Positions 15,975 to 23,461 of a DNA stretch of 25,249 nucleotides are shown here, piece by piece; within the stretch, counting starts at the first letter, position 1, and each line of letters begins with the position of its first letter. The position numbers and the translations under genes are program-made. The notes under the pieces were generated by a model. The model was not told the DNA's origin, did not search any database, and saw only the letters and a list, made by a program, of their open reading frames with translations. Source of the DNA: Oribacterium parvum (GTDB lineage Bacteria; Bacillota; Clostridia; Lachnospirales; Lachnospiraceae); contig CALIEL010000015.1 of assembly GCA_938022235.1 (NCBI GenBank), positions 1 to 25,249 on the forward strand, in the 5' to 3' direction.

Positions 15975-16228
15975 GTCATTTTCTGCTCATAGAAAGGGAC
16001 AAAAAGAAAATATCCTTTTGCCCAAGGTAGTATATCGGCAAGAAAGAAAAAGTGTATGAATTTTTCTCTATAATTTTGTAAAAAAAGAAGAATACTTATA
16101 CATTTTCATCTTATACCGATAGTACTATATTTCTTGTTTCTACTATAAAAAAAAGATATGTACGAATTGTGACAGGCTTATTAAAACTTCCTGCAAATAA
16201 AGGCTTAAATTTTTTGAAAAACTCGATT
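15975..16228. other. AT-rich gap between divergent CBS and rel genes
   Basis: No open gene here. Two related motifs face each other: TAGTATATCGG at 16028-16038 and, in the opposite sense, CCGATAGTACTA at 16116-16127, the latter overlapping the ten-base palindrome ATAGTACTAT. They could be regulator sites serving the divergent genes. I found no convincing minus-strand promoter. Confidence 0.35.
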
Positions 16229-16257
16229 TTGACAAGGAAGAGGAGACAGGGTAGAAT
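16229..16257 (+). promoter_or_regulatory. Sigma-A promoter of rel
   Basis: TTGACA (16229-16234), 17 bases, TAGAAT (16252-16257). The start of transcription would be near 16264, leaving a leader of about 22 bases before the ATG. The stretch GACAGGGTAGAATACAAGAA from 16245 is closely repeated ahead of nrdD at 19761. Confidence 0.8.
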
Positions 16258-16285
16258 ACAAGAATAGTGACAGATTGGAGTAAGT

Positions 16286-18547
16286 ATGACAGATAAAAAG
16301 GAAGACAAGCCCTTAGAGAGACCAAGGGATAATACCCCTCCTGAGGAGCTTTTAAAGATACTTTTGGCAAATGTTCGTTCCTACCATCCTTCAGATGACC
16401 TTTCCATGATTGAAAAGGCCTATGAGGTAGCGAAGGAACAGCACAAGGACCAGAAGAGAAAGTCGGGAGAACCCTATATTATTCATCCCCTCTGTGTAGC
16501 CATCATTTTGTCCGACCTGGAAATGGATAAAGAAACCATTGCGGCGGGACTCTTACATGATGTGGTGGAAGACACGGGGATGAGCCTTAAGCAGGTAGAG
16601 GAAATGTTCAATCCGGACGTTGCCGTACTTGTGGACGGGGTTACCAAGCTGACTCAGTTAAATCTAAATACCGATAAAGTTGAATTGCAGGCGGAGAATC
16701 TCAGAAAGATGTTTGTATCCATGGCCAAGGATATCCGGGTCATCATCATCAAGCTGGCGGATCGCTTGCATAATTTGCGTACTTTGGAATACCAGAGTCC
16801 GGAGAAACGAAAGGAAAAGGCCAGAGAGTCCCTGGAGATTTATTCTCCCTTAGCGGATCGTCTGGGTATCAGTAAGATTAAGATTGAGATGGACGACCTT
16901 TCTTTGAAATACTTGGAGCCGGAGGTCTATTACGACCTGGCGGAGAAGGTGCATTTTAAAAGAGAGGTTCGGGAAGAGCGAATCGACAAGATTGTGCAGG
17001 AGGTGCGGGAGCATATCGAAGAGTCCGGCATTAGAGCCAATATAAAGGGACGAATCAAGCACTTCTTCTCCATTTACAAGAAGATGGTAAACCAGAACAA
17101 GACCATAGACCAGATCTATGATTTGTTTGCCATCCGCATTATCGTGGATACGGTAAAGGATTGTTATGCGGTGCTGGGATTTATTCACAAGCTTTATACC
17201 CCCATTCCCGGGCGCTTTAAGGACTATATCGCCATGCCTAAGCCCAATATGTACCAGTCCCTTCATACTACGGTAATCGGACGGGACGGAGTGCCCTTTG
17301 AGATTCAGATTCGTACCTTTGAAATGCACAGAACCGCAGAGTTCGGTATTGCCGCCCACTGGAAGTACAAGGAAGAGGGAGGCTCCGAGAATAAGGCCAC
17401 TGAGAATGAGATGACGAAAATGAAGTGGCTCAGCGAAATCCTGGAGTGGCAGAAGGATGAGTCCGACTCCAAGGAATTTATGAAGATGGTAAAGTCCGAC
17501 CTTTCCCTCTTCAATGAAAGCGTATACTGCTTTACCCCCACGGGAGATGTGAAGAATCTTCCTGCGGGATCCACTCCTATTGACTTTGCCTATTCCATCC
17601 ATTCCGCTGTAGGAAATAAGATGGTGGGCGCCAAGGTCAACGATAAGCTGGTGCCCATTGAATATGTGCTCCATAACGGAGATCGAGTGGATATTATTAC
17701 CAGCCAAAATTCCAGAGGACCTTCCAGAGACTGGCTGAAAATCGTAAAGTCCACCCAGGCGAAAAACAAGATTAATCAGTGGTTCCGTCACGAGCAGAAG
17801 GATGAAAATATTGACCGTGGTAAGGATCTGCTGGAACGCTATGTAAAAAGTAAGGGGCTGAATCTTCCGGATCTTACCAAACCGGAGTATGTGGAGGCGG
17901 TGCTTCGCCGGTACAGCTACAGGGATTGGGAAAGCGTTTTGGCCGGTGTAGGTCGAGGCGGTATTAAGGAGTCTCAGGTTATTTCCAAGCTTTTGGATTC
18001 CAAACAAAAGGCGGAAAGCAAGACGGTGGATGACAAGACCATTTTGCAAAATATCGGGGAAATGACCAATAAGCCGGAGGTTATCCGAAGAGCCAAATCC
18101 GGTATTGTGGTGAAGGGAATCCATGATTTGGCAGTGCGTTACGCAAAGTGCTGTAATCCCGTGCCGGGAGATGAAATTGTGGGCTTCGTGACCAGAGGTC
18201 GAGGCATTACCATTCACTGTACCGACTGTATCAATATGATGAACCTTCCGGAAGCGGAACGGAAAAGAATGATTGATGCGGAATGGCAGAGAGGACCGGA
18301 GCAGGAAAGCTATGCTACGGAGCTTACCATTTATGCCAATAACCGTATGGGACAGATTGTGGATATTTCCAAGGTCCTTACAGACAATAAGATTGACATC
18401 AGCAGTATGAATTCCCGAACCGCGAAGAATGGTAAGGCCACCATTAATATCAGCTTTGAAATTAAGAGTAGAGAAGAGCTGAATGATATTATCGGAAAGC
18501 TGAAGAAGATTCAGGGAATTATAGAGATAGAAAGGGCAAAGGGGTAA
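16286..18547 (+). CDS. relA: Bifunctional (p)ppGpp synthetase/hydrolase
   Basis: RelA/SpoT homologue of the Gram-positive Rel type, making and degrading (p)ppGpp in the stringent response. Domains in order: HD hydrolase with His67 and His91-Asp92 (LLHDVVEDT), synthetase with RFKDYIAMPKPN at 310-321, TGS at about 413-472, a helical region, the zinc-finger-like domain with Cys622-Cys623 and HCTDC at 644-648, and ACT at about 665-753. RFKD rather than an acidic EXDD motif, together with the intact HD site, fits a bifunctional enzyme. Length of 753 is normal. GGAG stands before the ATG. The next gene starts one base after its stop, so the two are co-transcribed. Confidence 0.96.
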   Translation: MTDKKEDKPLERPRDNTPPEELLKILLANVRSYHPSDDLSMIEKAYEVAKEQHKDQKRKSGEPYIIHPLCVAIILSDLEMDKETIAAGLLHDVVEDTGMSLKQVEEMFNPDVAVLVDGVTKLTQLNLNTDKVELQAENLRKMFVSMAKDIRVIIIKLADRLHNLRTLEYQSPEKRKEKARESLEIYSPLADRLGISKIKIEMDDLSLKYLEPEVYYDLAEKVHFKREVREERIDKIVQEVREHIEESGIRANIKGRIKHFFSIYKKMVNQNKTIDQIYDLFAIRIIVDTVKDCYAVLGFIHKLYTPIPGRFKDYIAMPKPNMYQSLHTTVIGRDGVPFEIQIRTFEMHRTAEFGIAAHWKYKEEGGSENKATENEMTKMKWLSEILEWQKDESDSKEFMKMVKSDLSLFNESVYCFTPTGDVKNLPAGSTPIDFAYSIHSAVGNKMVGAKVNDKLVPIEYVLHNGDRVDIITSQNSRGPSRDWLKIVKSTQAKNKINQWFRHEQKDENIDRGKDLLERYVKSKGLNLPDLTKPEYVEAVLRRYSYRDWESVLAGVGRGGIKESQVISKLLDSKQKAESKTVDDKTILQNIGEMTNKPEVIRRAKSGIVVKGIHDLAVRYAKCCNPVPGDEIVGFVTRGRGITIHCTDCINMMNLPEAERKRMIDAEWQRGPEQESYATELTIYANNRMGQIVDISKVLTDNKIDISSMNSRTAKNGKATINISFEIKSREELNDIIGKLKKIQGIIEIERAKG

Positions 18548-18548
18548 G

Positions 18549-19181
18549 ATGTTTAATATACGAAGCCTGACTGTAGGCATTGTGGCAACAAACTGTTATC
18601 TGGTTTGGAATAAGGCAACAGGAGAAGGGGTTTTAATTGACCCGGGAGATGAGGCGGAGCGGATTTGCTCCGCCATTGCGGAAGAAAGAGTGAATTTAAA
18701 GGCTATTCTTTTAACCCACGGTCATTTTGACCATATCCTTGTGGCAGAAGAGTTGAAGGAAAAGTACGAGGTGCCCTTATATGCCTCAAAGGATGAAAAG
18801 GAAATGCTGGAAAATCCCCAGTGGAACCTTTCCGGCATGGATGAGGGCGTGACAATTACAGAGTATATTCCGGTACAGGACGGAGATAAGCTGGAGCTTT
18901 TGGGAAAGGAATGGCAGGTCATTTCCACCCCGGGACACACCAAGGGTTCGGTATGTTACTTTGTACCGGGGGAAATTCCTTATCTTTTTAGCGGAGATAC
19001 CCTTTTCTATGAATCCTACGGACGAACCGACCTTTATGGCGGTTCCGAGGCGGAGATTAAGAAAAGCATTAAAGAAAAGTTATTTTGCCTGCCGGATGAA
19101 ACCTTGGTTTATCCGGGACATGAAGAGGCAACCACCATTGCCAATGAGAAGCAGTATAATCCGGTGAATTTTATGAGGTGA
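18549..19181 (+). CDS. Metallo-beta-lactamase-fold hydrolase, GloB-like
   Basis: Small MBL-fold protein of the glyoxalase II-like group. The metal motif HGHFDH is at residues 57-62, further ligands lie in STPGHTKGSV and FSGDTLF, and the last histidine in VYPGHEE. At 210 residues it is the short YcbL-type version without the C-terminal helical domain of true glyoxalase II; substrate uncertain (thioester hydrolase is likely). It follows rel with one base between; in Firmicutes this neighbour pair is common. After the stop the structured element copy 1 begins within 30 bases. Confidence 0.92.
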   Translation: MFNIRSLTVGIVATNCYLVWNKATGEGVLIDPGDEAERICSAIAEERVNLKAILLTHGHFDHILVAEELKEKYEVPLYASKDEKEMLENPQWNLSGMDEGVTITEYIPVQDGDKLELLGKEWQVISTPGHTKGSVCYFVPGEIPYLFSGDTLFYESYGRTDLYGGSEAEIKKSIKEKLFCLPDETLVYPGHEEATTIANEKQYNPVNFMR

Positions 19182-19208
19182 TGAACCGAAGAAAAAGGAC
19201 GTGTGTCC

Positions 19209-19344
19209 GCTTCCCACAGGATAGGGGGAAACCTGGGCACGCTCCCGCTAACCTCGCCACGTAGGGGTACTAAGCTTTTACAAGACAAAAGCTAAGTACC
19301 CACGGGCTCAGATTGCCCCTGTTTTCCCCTATCCTGCGGGAAGC
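19209..19344 (-). ncRNA. Structured element copy 1 (candidate RNA family)
   Basis: Read on the minus strand. A long outer stem joins 19209-19238 to 19313-19344 (GCTTCCC with GGGAAGC, then CAGGATAGGGG with CCCCTATCCTG, one mismatch and one 2x2 loop). Inside it are the conserved segments TCTGAGCCCG (complement of 19303-19312) and GCGGGAGCGT (complement of 19239-19248), and a hairpin with arms GGGTACTTAGCTTTT and AAAAGCTTAGTACCC. It could also serve as a transcription stop between convergent reads. Family not recognised. Confidence 0.5.
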
Positions 19345-19376
19345 TACAGGGCGTTCTTTCGCTCTTTCCTAAAATG

Positions 19377-19669
19377 CAATAGGCATTTTGACGAATTTAT
19401 TTTTCATGAAAAAATGGCATGGAAAATGGAGGATTTTCCTTGTATTCGCCTTGCTTTTTGGAGGGAGAGGGGACAGGCGGGGTAATCTGAGCCCGTCGGC
19501 ACTTGCGAAAAACAAATGCAATGCCGTTTTTCGCTTAGTGTCCGTTCCCGTTGGGCGAACTTAGCGGGAGCGTGTCCCGCCTGTTCCCTCCCCCTCTTAA
19601 AAAGCAAGCCTTATAAGACTCTTTCCCACCCATTTTTCACCCTGAGAAAATTTGTGAAAATGCCTATTG
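19377..19669. repeat. Long outer inverted repeat enclosing element copy 2
   Basis: CAATAGGCATTTT (19377-19389) is matched inversely by AAAATGCCTATTG (19657-19669), and similarity continues inward (GAATTT, then ATGAAAAAATGG against the inverse of CCATTTTTCAC) until it joins the perfect TTGCTTTTT/AAAAAGCAA arms of copy 2. The 5' arm also holds a small hairpin of its own, AAAATGC-AATAG-GCATTTT at 19371-19389. The 659-base gap between the MBL and nrdD genes is otherwise free of coding sequence. Confidence 0.7.
19451..19607 (+). ncRNA. Structured element copy 2 (candidate RNA family)
   Basis: Outer stem: TTGCTTTTT (19451-19459) with AAAAAGCAA (19599-19607), then GGGGACAGGCGGG with CCCGCCTGTTCCC. 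Conserved segments: TCTGAGCCCG (19486-19495) and GCGGGAGCGT (19564-19573). The internal hairpin is CGGCACTTGCGAAAAA against TTTTTCGCTTAGTGTCCG, unlike copies 1 and 3 in base content yet paired in the same places. A small CCC-GTT-GGG hairpin precedes GCGAACTTAGCGGG. Orientation is opposite to copy 1, about 105 bases away. Confidence 0.5.
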
Positions 19670-19705
19670 AATATCCCCTTCCTTTGTCGTATGATTGAGA
19701 GGCTT

Positions 19706-19721
19706 TCACAAGATATTGTGT
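19706..19721. promoter_or_regulatory. NrdR box upstream of nrdD
   Basis: TCACAAGATATTGTGT fits the NrdR box pattern ACACWATATATWGTGT at about 14 of 16 positions. A weaker second match, ATGTTCTATATCGTGT, lies at 19735-19750. NrdR represses ribonucleotide reductase genes. The second box is 29 bases from the first, slightly closer than the 31-32 usual for paired boxes. Confidence 0.6.
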
Positions 19722-19760
19722 TTTCGTGATAAGAATGTTCTATATCGTGTTGGTTTTTTG

Positions 19761-19783
19761 GACAGGATAGAGTACAAGAAAAG
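19761..19783 (+). promoter_or_regulatory. Probable -10 region of the nrdDG promoter
   Basis: TAGAGT (19768-19773) inside GACAGGATAGAGTACAAGAA, a 20-of-23 match to the rel promoter's -10 region. No good -35 box exists; the second NrdR-like box ends at 19750, where the -35 would be, as expected for a repressed promoter. Confidence 0.4.
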
Positions 19784-19840
19784 CTTGAAAAGTCTTGACT
19801 TTTTGGGCTTTTTTGCTGGAAAAGAGGAGTTATGCAACGG

Positions 19841-22048
19841 ATGGGGGATAAGATGGACAAGGAACTTTTGATTATGACCAATGTGATTAAGAGAAATGGC
19901 AAGGAGGTCAAGTTTGACATTTATAAAATCATCCATGCCATGGAGAAGGCCAATAAAGAGGTTGCTCCTGTCTATCAGATGAATGAGTATCAGATTCAGG
20001 CTGCTGCGGAGACGGTGGCAAAGAAGATTCAGGCCTCCAGCCATGCTGTGAATGTGGAGGATATTCAGGACATGGTGGAAACCGCCATCATGGAAATGAG
20101 AGCCTACGAGGTAGCCCAGAAGTATGTGCGTTATCGTTATAAGAGAGAGATGGCAAGAAAAGCCAACTCCACCGACGAGGATATTCTGGCATTAATCGAT
20201 CAGGCAAATGAAGAGTTAAAGCAGGAAAACTCCAATAAAAACCCTGTTATTAACAGTACCCAAAGAGACTATATGGCGGGAGAGGTTTCCAAGGATTTAA
20301 CCAAAAGACTTTTGCTTCCGGAGGATATTGTAAAGGCCCATGAAGAGGGAGTTATTCACTTCCATGATTCCGATTACTATGCCCAGAAGGAGCATAACTG
20401 TGACTTAATCAACCTGGAGGATATGCTGCAAAACGGCACGGTGATTTCCGAAACCATGATTGAAAAGCCCCACAGCTTTTTTACAGCCTGCAATGTAACC
20501 ACCCAGATTGTAGCGCAGGTGGCTTCCAACCAGTATGGCGGACAGTCCTTTACCCTTTCTCACTTAGCTCCCTTCGTGGATATTTCCAGACAGAAGATTC
20601 GGGAAGCGGTTATTGCGGAAAGAAACGAAACCGGCGAGAGCATGGATGAGGACATCATTGCGAAAATCGTGAATCGCCGTCTGAAGGAAGAAATCAAGAG
20701 CGGAATCCAGACCATCCAATATCAGCTGATTACCTTGATGACCTGTAACGGACAGGCTCCCTTTGTGACCATGTTTATGTATCTGGATGAGGTACCGGAG
20801 GGGAAGACTCGAGAGGATTTGGCTCTCATTATCGAGGAAGTGCTTCGTCAGAGAATGCAGGGGGTAAAGAACGAAAAGGGCGTTTGGATTACCCCGGCCT
20901 TCCCCAAGCTGATTTATGTTTTGGATGAGGACAATATAACAGAAGATGCGCCTTACTATCATTTGACCAAGCTTGCGGCCCAGTGTACCGCAAAGCGTAT
21001 GGTTCCGGACTACATTTCCGCAAAGATTATGCGGGAGTACAAGGGGGGAGATGTTTATCCCTGTATGGGCTGCCGCTCCTTCTTAACAGAGGACAAGGAA
21101 GGCTTAGGAGAAAATGGTGCCCACAAGTACTACGGTCGTTTTAATCAGGGTGTGGTAACCATCAACCTGGTGGACGTGGCTTGCTCTTCTCAGGGAAATA
21201 TGGATGCCTTCTGGCAGATTTTAGAGGAAAGACTGGAACTTTGTCATAAGGCTTTACGGCTTCGCCATGAGAGACTTCTGGGAACGGTTTCCGATGTGGC
21301 TCCGATTTTATGGCAGCACGGTGCCTTGGCAAGACTTAAGAAGGGCGAGAAGATTGACAAGCTACTTTACAACAACTACAGCACCATTTCTTTGGGCTAT
21401 GCAGGTCTTTATGAGATGTGCGTACGGATGCTTGGAAAGTCTCATACCACGGAGGAGGGAAGAGAATTTTCCTTAAAGGTTATGGAAAAGTTGAATGATT
21501 CCTGCAAGAAGTGGAGAGAGGCGGAAAATATCAGCTACTCCGTTTACGGAACCCCCATGGAGTCCACAACCTATAAATTTGCGAAGGCTTTAAAGAAGCG
21601 TTTCGGAACCATTCCCGGTGTTACGGACAAGAACTACATTACCAATTCCTACCATGTGCATGTTTCTGAGAAGATTGATGCCTTCTCCAAGCTGGCCTTT
21701 GAGGCGGATTTCCAGAAGCTTTCTCCGGGAGGAGCCATCAGCTATGTGGAAGTTCCCAATATGCAGAACAATATTCCGGCAGTTTTAAGCCTGATGCATT
21801 TTATCTATGAAAATATCATGTATGCGGAGTTAAATACCAAGTCCGATTATTGCTGTGCCTGCGGTTATGACGGGGAGATTCAGATTATTGAGGACCAGTA
21901 CGGAAAGCTCCAGTGGCGTTGTCCCAACTGTGGAAACGAGAACCAGGAGCAGCTGTCTGTAGCCAGAAGAACCTGCGGCTATATCGGCACCCAGTTCTGG
22001 AATCAGGGCAGAACCCAGGAAATTAAGGACAGAGTGTTACATCTGTGA
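19841..22048 (+). CDS. nrdD: Anaerobic ribonucleoside-triphosphate reductase
   Basis: Class III ribonucleotide reductase, reducing NTPs to dNTPs without oxygen by a glycyl radical. An ATP-cone regulatory domain covers roughly residues 10-100, then the ten-stranded barrel. Near the C-terminus four cysteines (CCACGYDGE and CPNCG) form the zinc site, and RRTCGYIGTQFWNQG contains the radical glycine at about residue 713. The frame has three near starts: ATG 19832 is only two bases from the AGGAG (19825-19829), ATG 19841 is 11 bases away, and ATG 19853 follows a GGGGG run. I prefer 19841 but 19853 is possible. Length of about 735 is typical. The activase follows after six bases. Confidence 0.96.
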   Translation: MGDKMDKELLIMTNVIKRNGKEVKFDIYKIIHAMEKANKEVAPVYQMNEYQIQAAAETVAKKIQASSHAVNVEDIQDMVETAIMEMRAYEVAQKYVRYRYKREMARKANSTDEDILALIDQANEELKQENSNKNPVINSTQRDYMAGEVSKDLTKRLLLPEDIVKAHEEGVIHFHDSDYYAQKEHNCDLINLEDMLQNGTVISETMIEKPHSFFTACNVTTQIVAQVASNQYGGQSFTLSHLAPFVDISRQKIREAVIAERNETGESMDEDIIAKIVNRRLKEEIKSGIQTIQYQLITLMTCNGQAPFVTMFMYLDEVPEGKTREDLALIIEEVLRQRMQGVKNEKGVWITPAFPKLIYVLDEDNITEDAPYYHLTKLAAQCTAKRMVPDYISAKIMREYKGGDVYPCMGCRSFLTEDKEGLGENGAHKYYGRFNQGVVTINLVDVACSSQGNMDAFWQILEERLELCHKALRLRHERLLGTVSDVAPILWQHGALARLKKGEKIDKLLYNNYSTISLGYAGLYEMCVRMLGKSHTTEEGREFSLKVMEKLNDSCKKWREAENISYSVYGTPMESTTYKFAKALKKRFGTIPGVTDKNYITNSYHVHVSEKIDAFSKLAFEADFQKLSPGGAISYVEVPNMQNNIPAVLSLMHFIYENIMYAELNTKSDYCCACGYDGEIQIIEDQYGKLQWRCPNCGNENQEQLSVARRTCGYIGTQFWNQGRTQEIKDRVLHL

Positions 22049-22054
22049 GGAAAT

Positions 22055-22573
22055 ATGCACTACGGAGAAATTAAATACTTTGACATTGCCAACGGCCCCG
22101 GCATCCGGGTGAGTCTTTTTGTCTCCGGCTGTCCCCATGCCTGTAAGGGTTGCTTTAATGAGGCTTCCTGGAATCCCTCCTTTGGAGAGCTTTTTACGGA
22201 GGAAGTGGAGGAAAGGATTTTGCAAGCCCTTGATAAAAAGGAAATTCAAGGCTTAACTCTCCTTGGAGGGGAGCCTTTGGTGCCGGAGAATCTTCATGCC
22301 CTACTGCCGCTTCTTCGGAAAATGAAGGAGCGCCTTCCGGAGAAGGATCTTTGGTGTTTTAGCGGTTACCGCTATGAGGAGCTTATGCAAAGACAGGGCA
22401 AAGAGAAGGAAGAAATTTTGGAATTGTTTTCTCAGCTTTCCGTTCTGGTGGATGGCAGGTTCCATTTGGAAGAGAAGGATCTTAGGCTTTTGTTTCGGGG
22501 TTCCCGAAACCAGCGTTTGATTTTCATACCGGAAACCCTGAAAAGCGGCAAGATTTGCCTGTATGCGGAGTAG
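22055..22573 (+). CDS. nrdG: Anaerobic ribonucleotide reductase activase
   Basis: Radical-SAM enzyme that installs the glycyl radical on NrdD. The 4Fe-4S motif CPHACKGC gives Cys26, Cys30 and Cys33 (C-x3-C-x2-C), and the SAM-contacting GGEPL follows in LTLLGGEPLVP. The C-terminus RNQRLIFIPETL is typical. At 172 residues it is of normal length. GAGG lies just before the ATG within the end of nrdD, so the pair is co-transcribed. The 201-base gap after it (to 22774) shows only a weak TCTG-CCTG-CAGA stem and T-rich sequence, no clear terminator. Confidence 0.95.
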   Translation: MHYGEIKYFDIANGPGIRVSLFVSGCPHACKGCFNEASWNPSFGELFTEEVEERILQALDKKEIQGLTLLGGEPLVPENLHALLPLLRKMKERLPEKDLWCFSGYRYEELMQRQGKEKEEILELFSQLSVLVDGRFHLEEKDLRLLFRGSRNQRLIFIPETLKSGKICLYAE

Positions 22574-22774
22574 AATGACGAATCTGCCTGCAGAGCATTT
22601 TTAGAAGAATCCTAGGAAAGCTTTAATGAATTTGTTTATATTTCTTCCTCTTCTTCCTGTATAGTGAGAGTAAGAAAAGCTTTTGCTTCGTTTTTGTCGC
22701 ATAAGAAAATAGCATATAGGAACATCAAAATGGATAAGTTCCCGTCGAATGCATAGAGCTCAAGGAGGTTGAAG

Positions 22775-23209
22775 ATGAGAAAAAGAGGATTAGTACTGGT
22801 GGCACTTTTGGCTATGGGAATTTTGGCCTGCGGAAAGAAGGCGTCCACTGCAGAGAGTAGCGCCGCAGCAACGACAGCGGAAGTAAAGACCGGCCAGGAA
22901 GGGGAAGATCAGGAAAGTAAGGCTGCTACAGAAGCTGCCAAGGCAAAGGAGTCCACTACTGCTGAAACAAAGGGGAAGGAAGAAGGAGGCAAGGAAAAGA
23001 AGGATTTAACCGTGATTACGGGAACTATCACCGATGCAGCCATGAACAGCGTAAGCGTTAAGGGAAATGACGGCAAGGACTATGAGCTGAACAAGATTGA
23101 TAAGTCCGACATTTCCGGACTTTCTCAGGGCATCGAAATCGGCACCAAGGTGGAGGTGACCTTTGATAAGGATATGAATATCCTGTCCATGGTGGATCCG
23201 GGAAAATAA
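22775..23209 (+). CDS. Small secreted lipoprotein
   Basis: A 144-residue lipoprotein. The signal peptide has Arg/Lys at residues 2-4, a hydrophobic core and the lipobox ILAC with lipidated Cys19. Residues about 22-75 are a low-complexity spacer rich in Ala, Ser, Thr, Glu and Lys; the folded part begins about residue 78 (VITGTITDAAMNSVSVKG, then GTKVEVTFD), looking like a small beta-barrel, perhaps OB-like. Function unknown. The start is ATG 22775 because AAGGAGG (22762-22768) stands six bases before it; the TTG two codons earlier is too close to that site. Confidence 0.85.
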   Translation: MRKRGLVLVALLAMGILACGKKASTAESSAAATTAEVKTGQEGEDQESKAATEAAKAKESTTAETKGKEEGGKEKKDLTVITGTITDAAMNSVSVKGNDGKDYELNKIDKSDISGLSQGIEIGTKVEVTFDKDMNILSMVDPGK

Positions 23210-23282
23210 AGCTGTTGTTTCCACGAGGCTTGATTCGCAAGATGAAGCCGGCGTTTCCGCTAAGATATACGATAGTTCATGG

Positions 23283-23305
23283 AAGCTTCCGGCCGGAGCT
23301 TTGTT
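23283..23305 (+). terminator. Possible terminator after the lipoprotein gene
   Basis: AAGCTTCC and GGAGCTT pair over seven positions with one bulged T and loop GGCC, followed by TTGTTATATT. The T tract is interrupted, so efficiency is doubtful. Confidence 0.4.
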
Positions 23306-23375
23306 ATATTCAATATCAACAAAAAACTTACTTGCTATAAATTATCATTATAACTGAATCTTAATATTTTGCATT

Positions 23376-23432
23376 ATCCCTTTTTGCTTTTTTATGCTAC
23401 AGTGTGCAGGAAAAGAAAAAAGGGATTTTTTT
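23376..23432 (+). terminator. Terminator-like hairpin in the leader of the Cys/Met gene
   Basis: ATCCCTTTTTGCTTTT (23376-23391) pairs with AAAAGAAAAAAGGGAT (23411-23426) at 15 of 16 positions, with a 19-base loop, followed by seven T. It ends about 30 bases before the start codon, so it would stop transcription just ahead of the gene unless opened. A possible -10 box (TATAAC, 23349-23354) without a good -35 lies upstream. No T-box, SAM riboswitch or cysteine-rich leader peptide is recognisable. Confidence 0.6.
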
Positions 23433-23461
23433 ATCATAGAGGAAGAAAGAGGGAAAGAATT

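Noticed and set aside
16850..18580. A 576-codon open frame antisense to rel
   Set aside because: It mirrors the rel coding sequence, has low-complexity His/Ile/Leu-rich translation, no family motifs and no ribosome site; a codon-bias shadow.
19209..19344. Element copy 1 as an ordinary rho-independent terminator
   Set aside because: The stem is far longer than a terminator needs, has no T tract, and shares unpaired motifs with the other two copies.
23369..23461. N-terminal extension of the Cys/Met enzyme from a TTG at 23369
   Set aside because: The extension is encoded by the leader hairpin, is Phe/Lys/Arg-rich and unlike the family; ATG 23462 has a ribosome site and the expected N-terminus.
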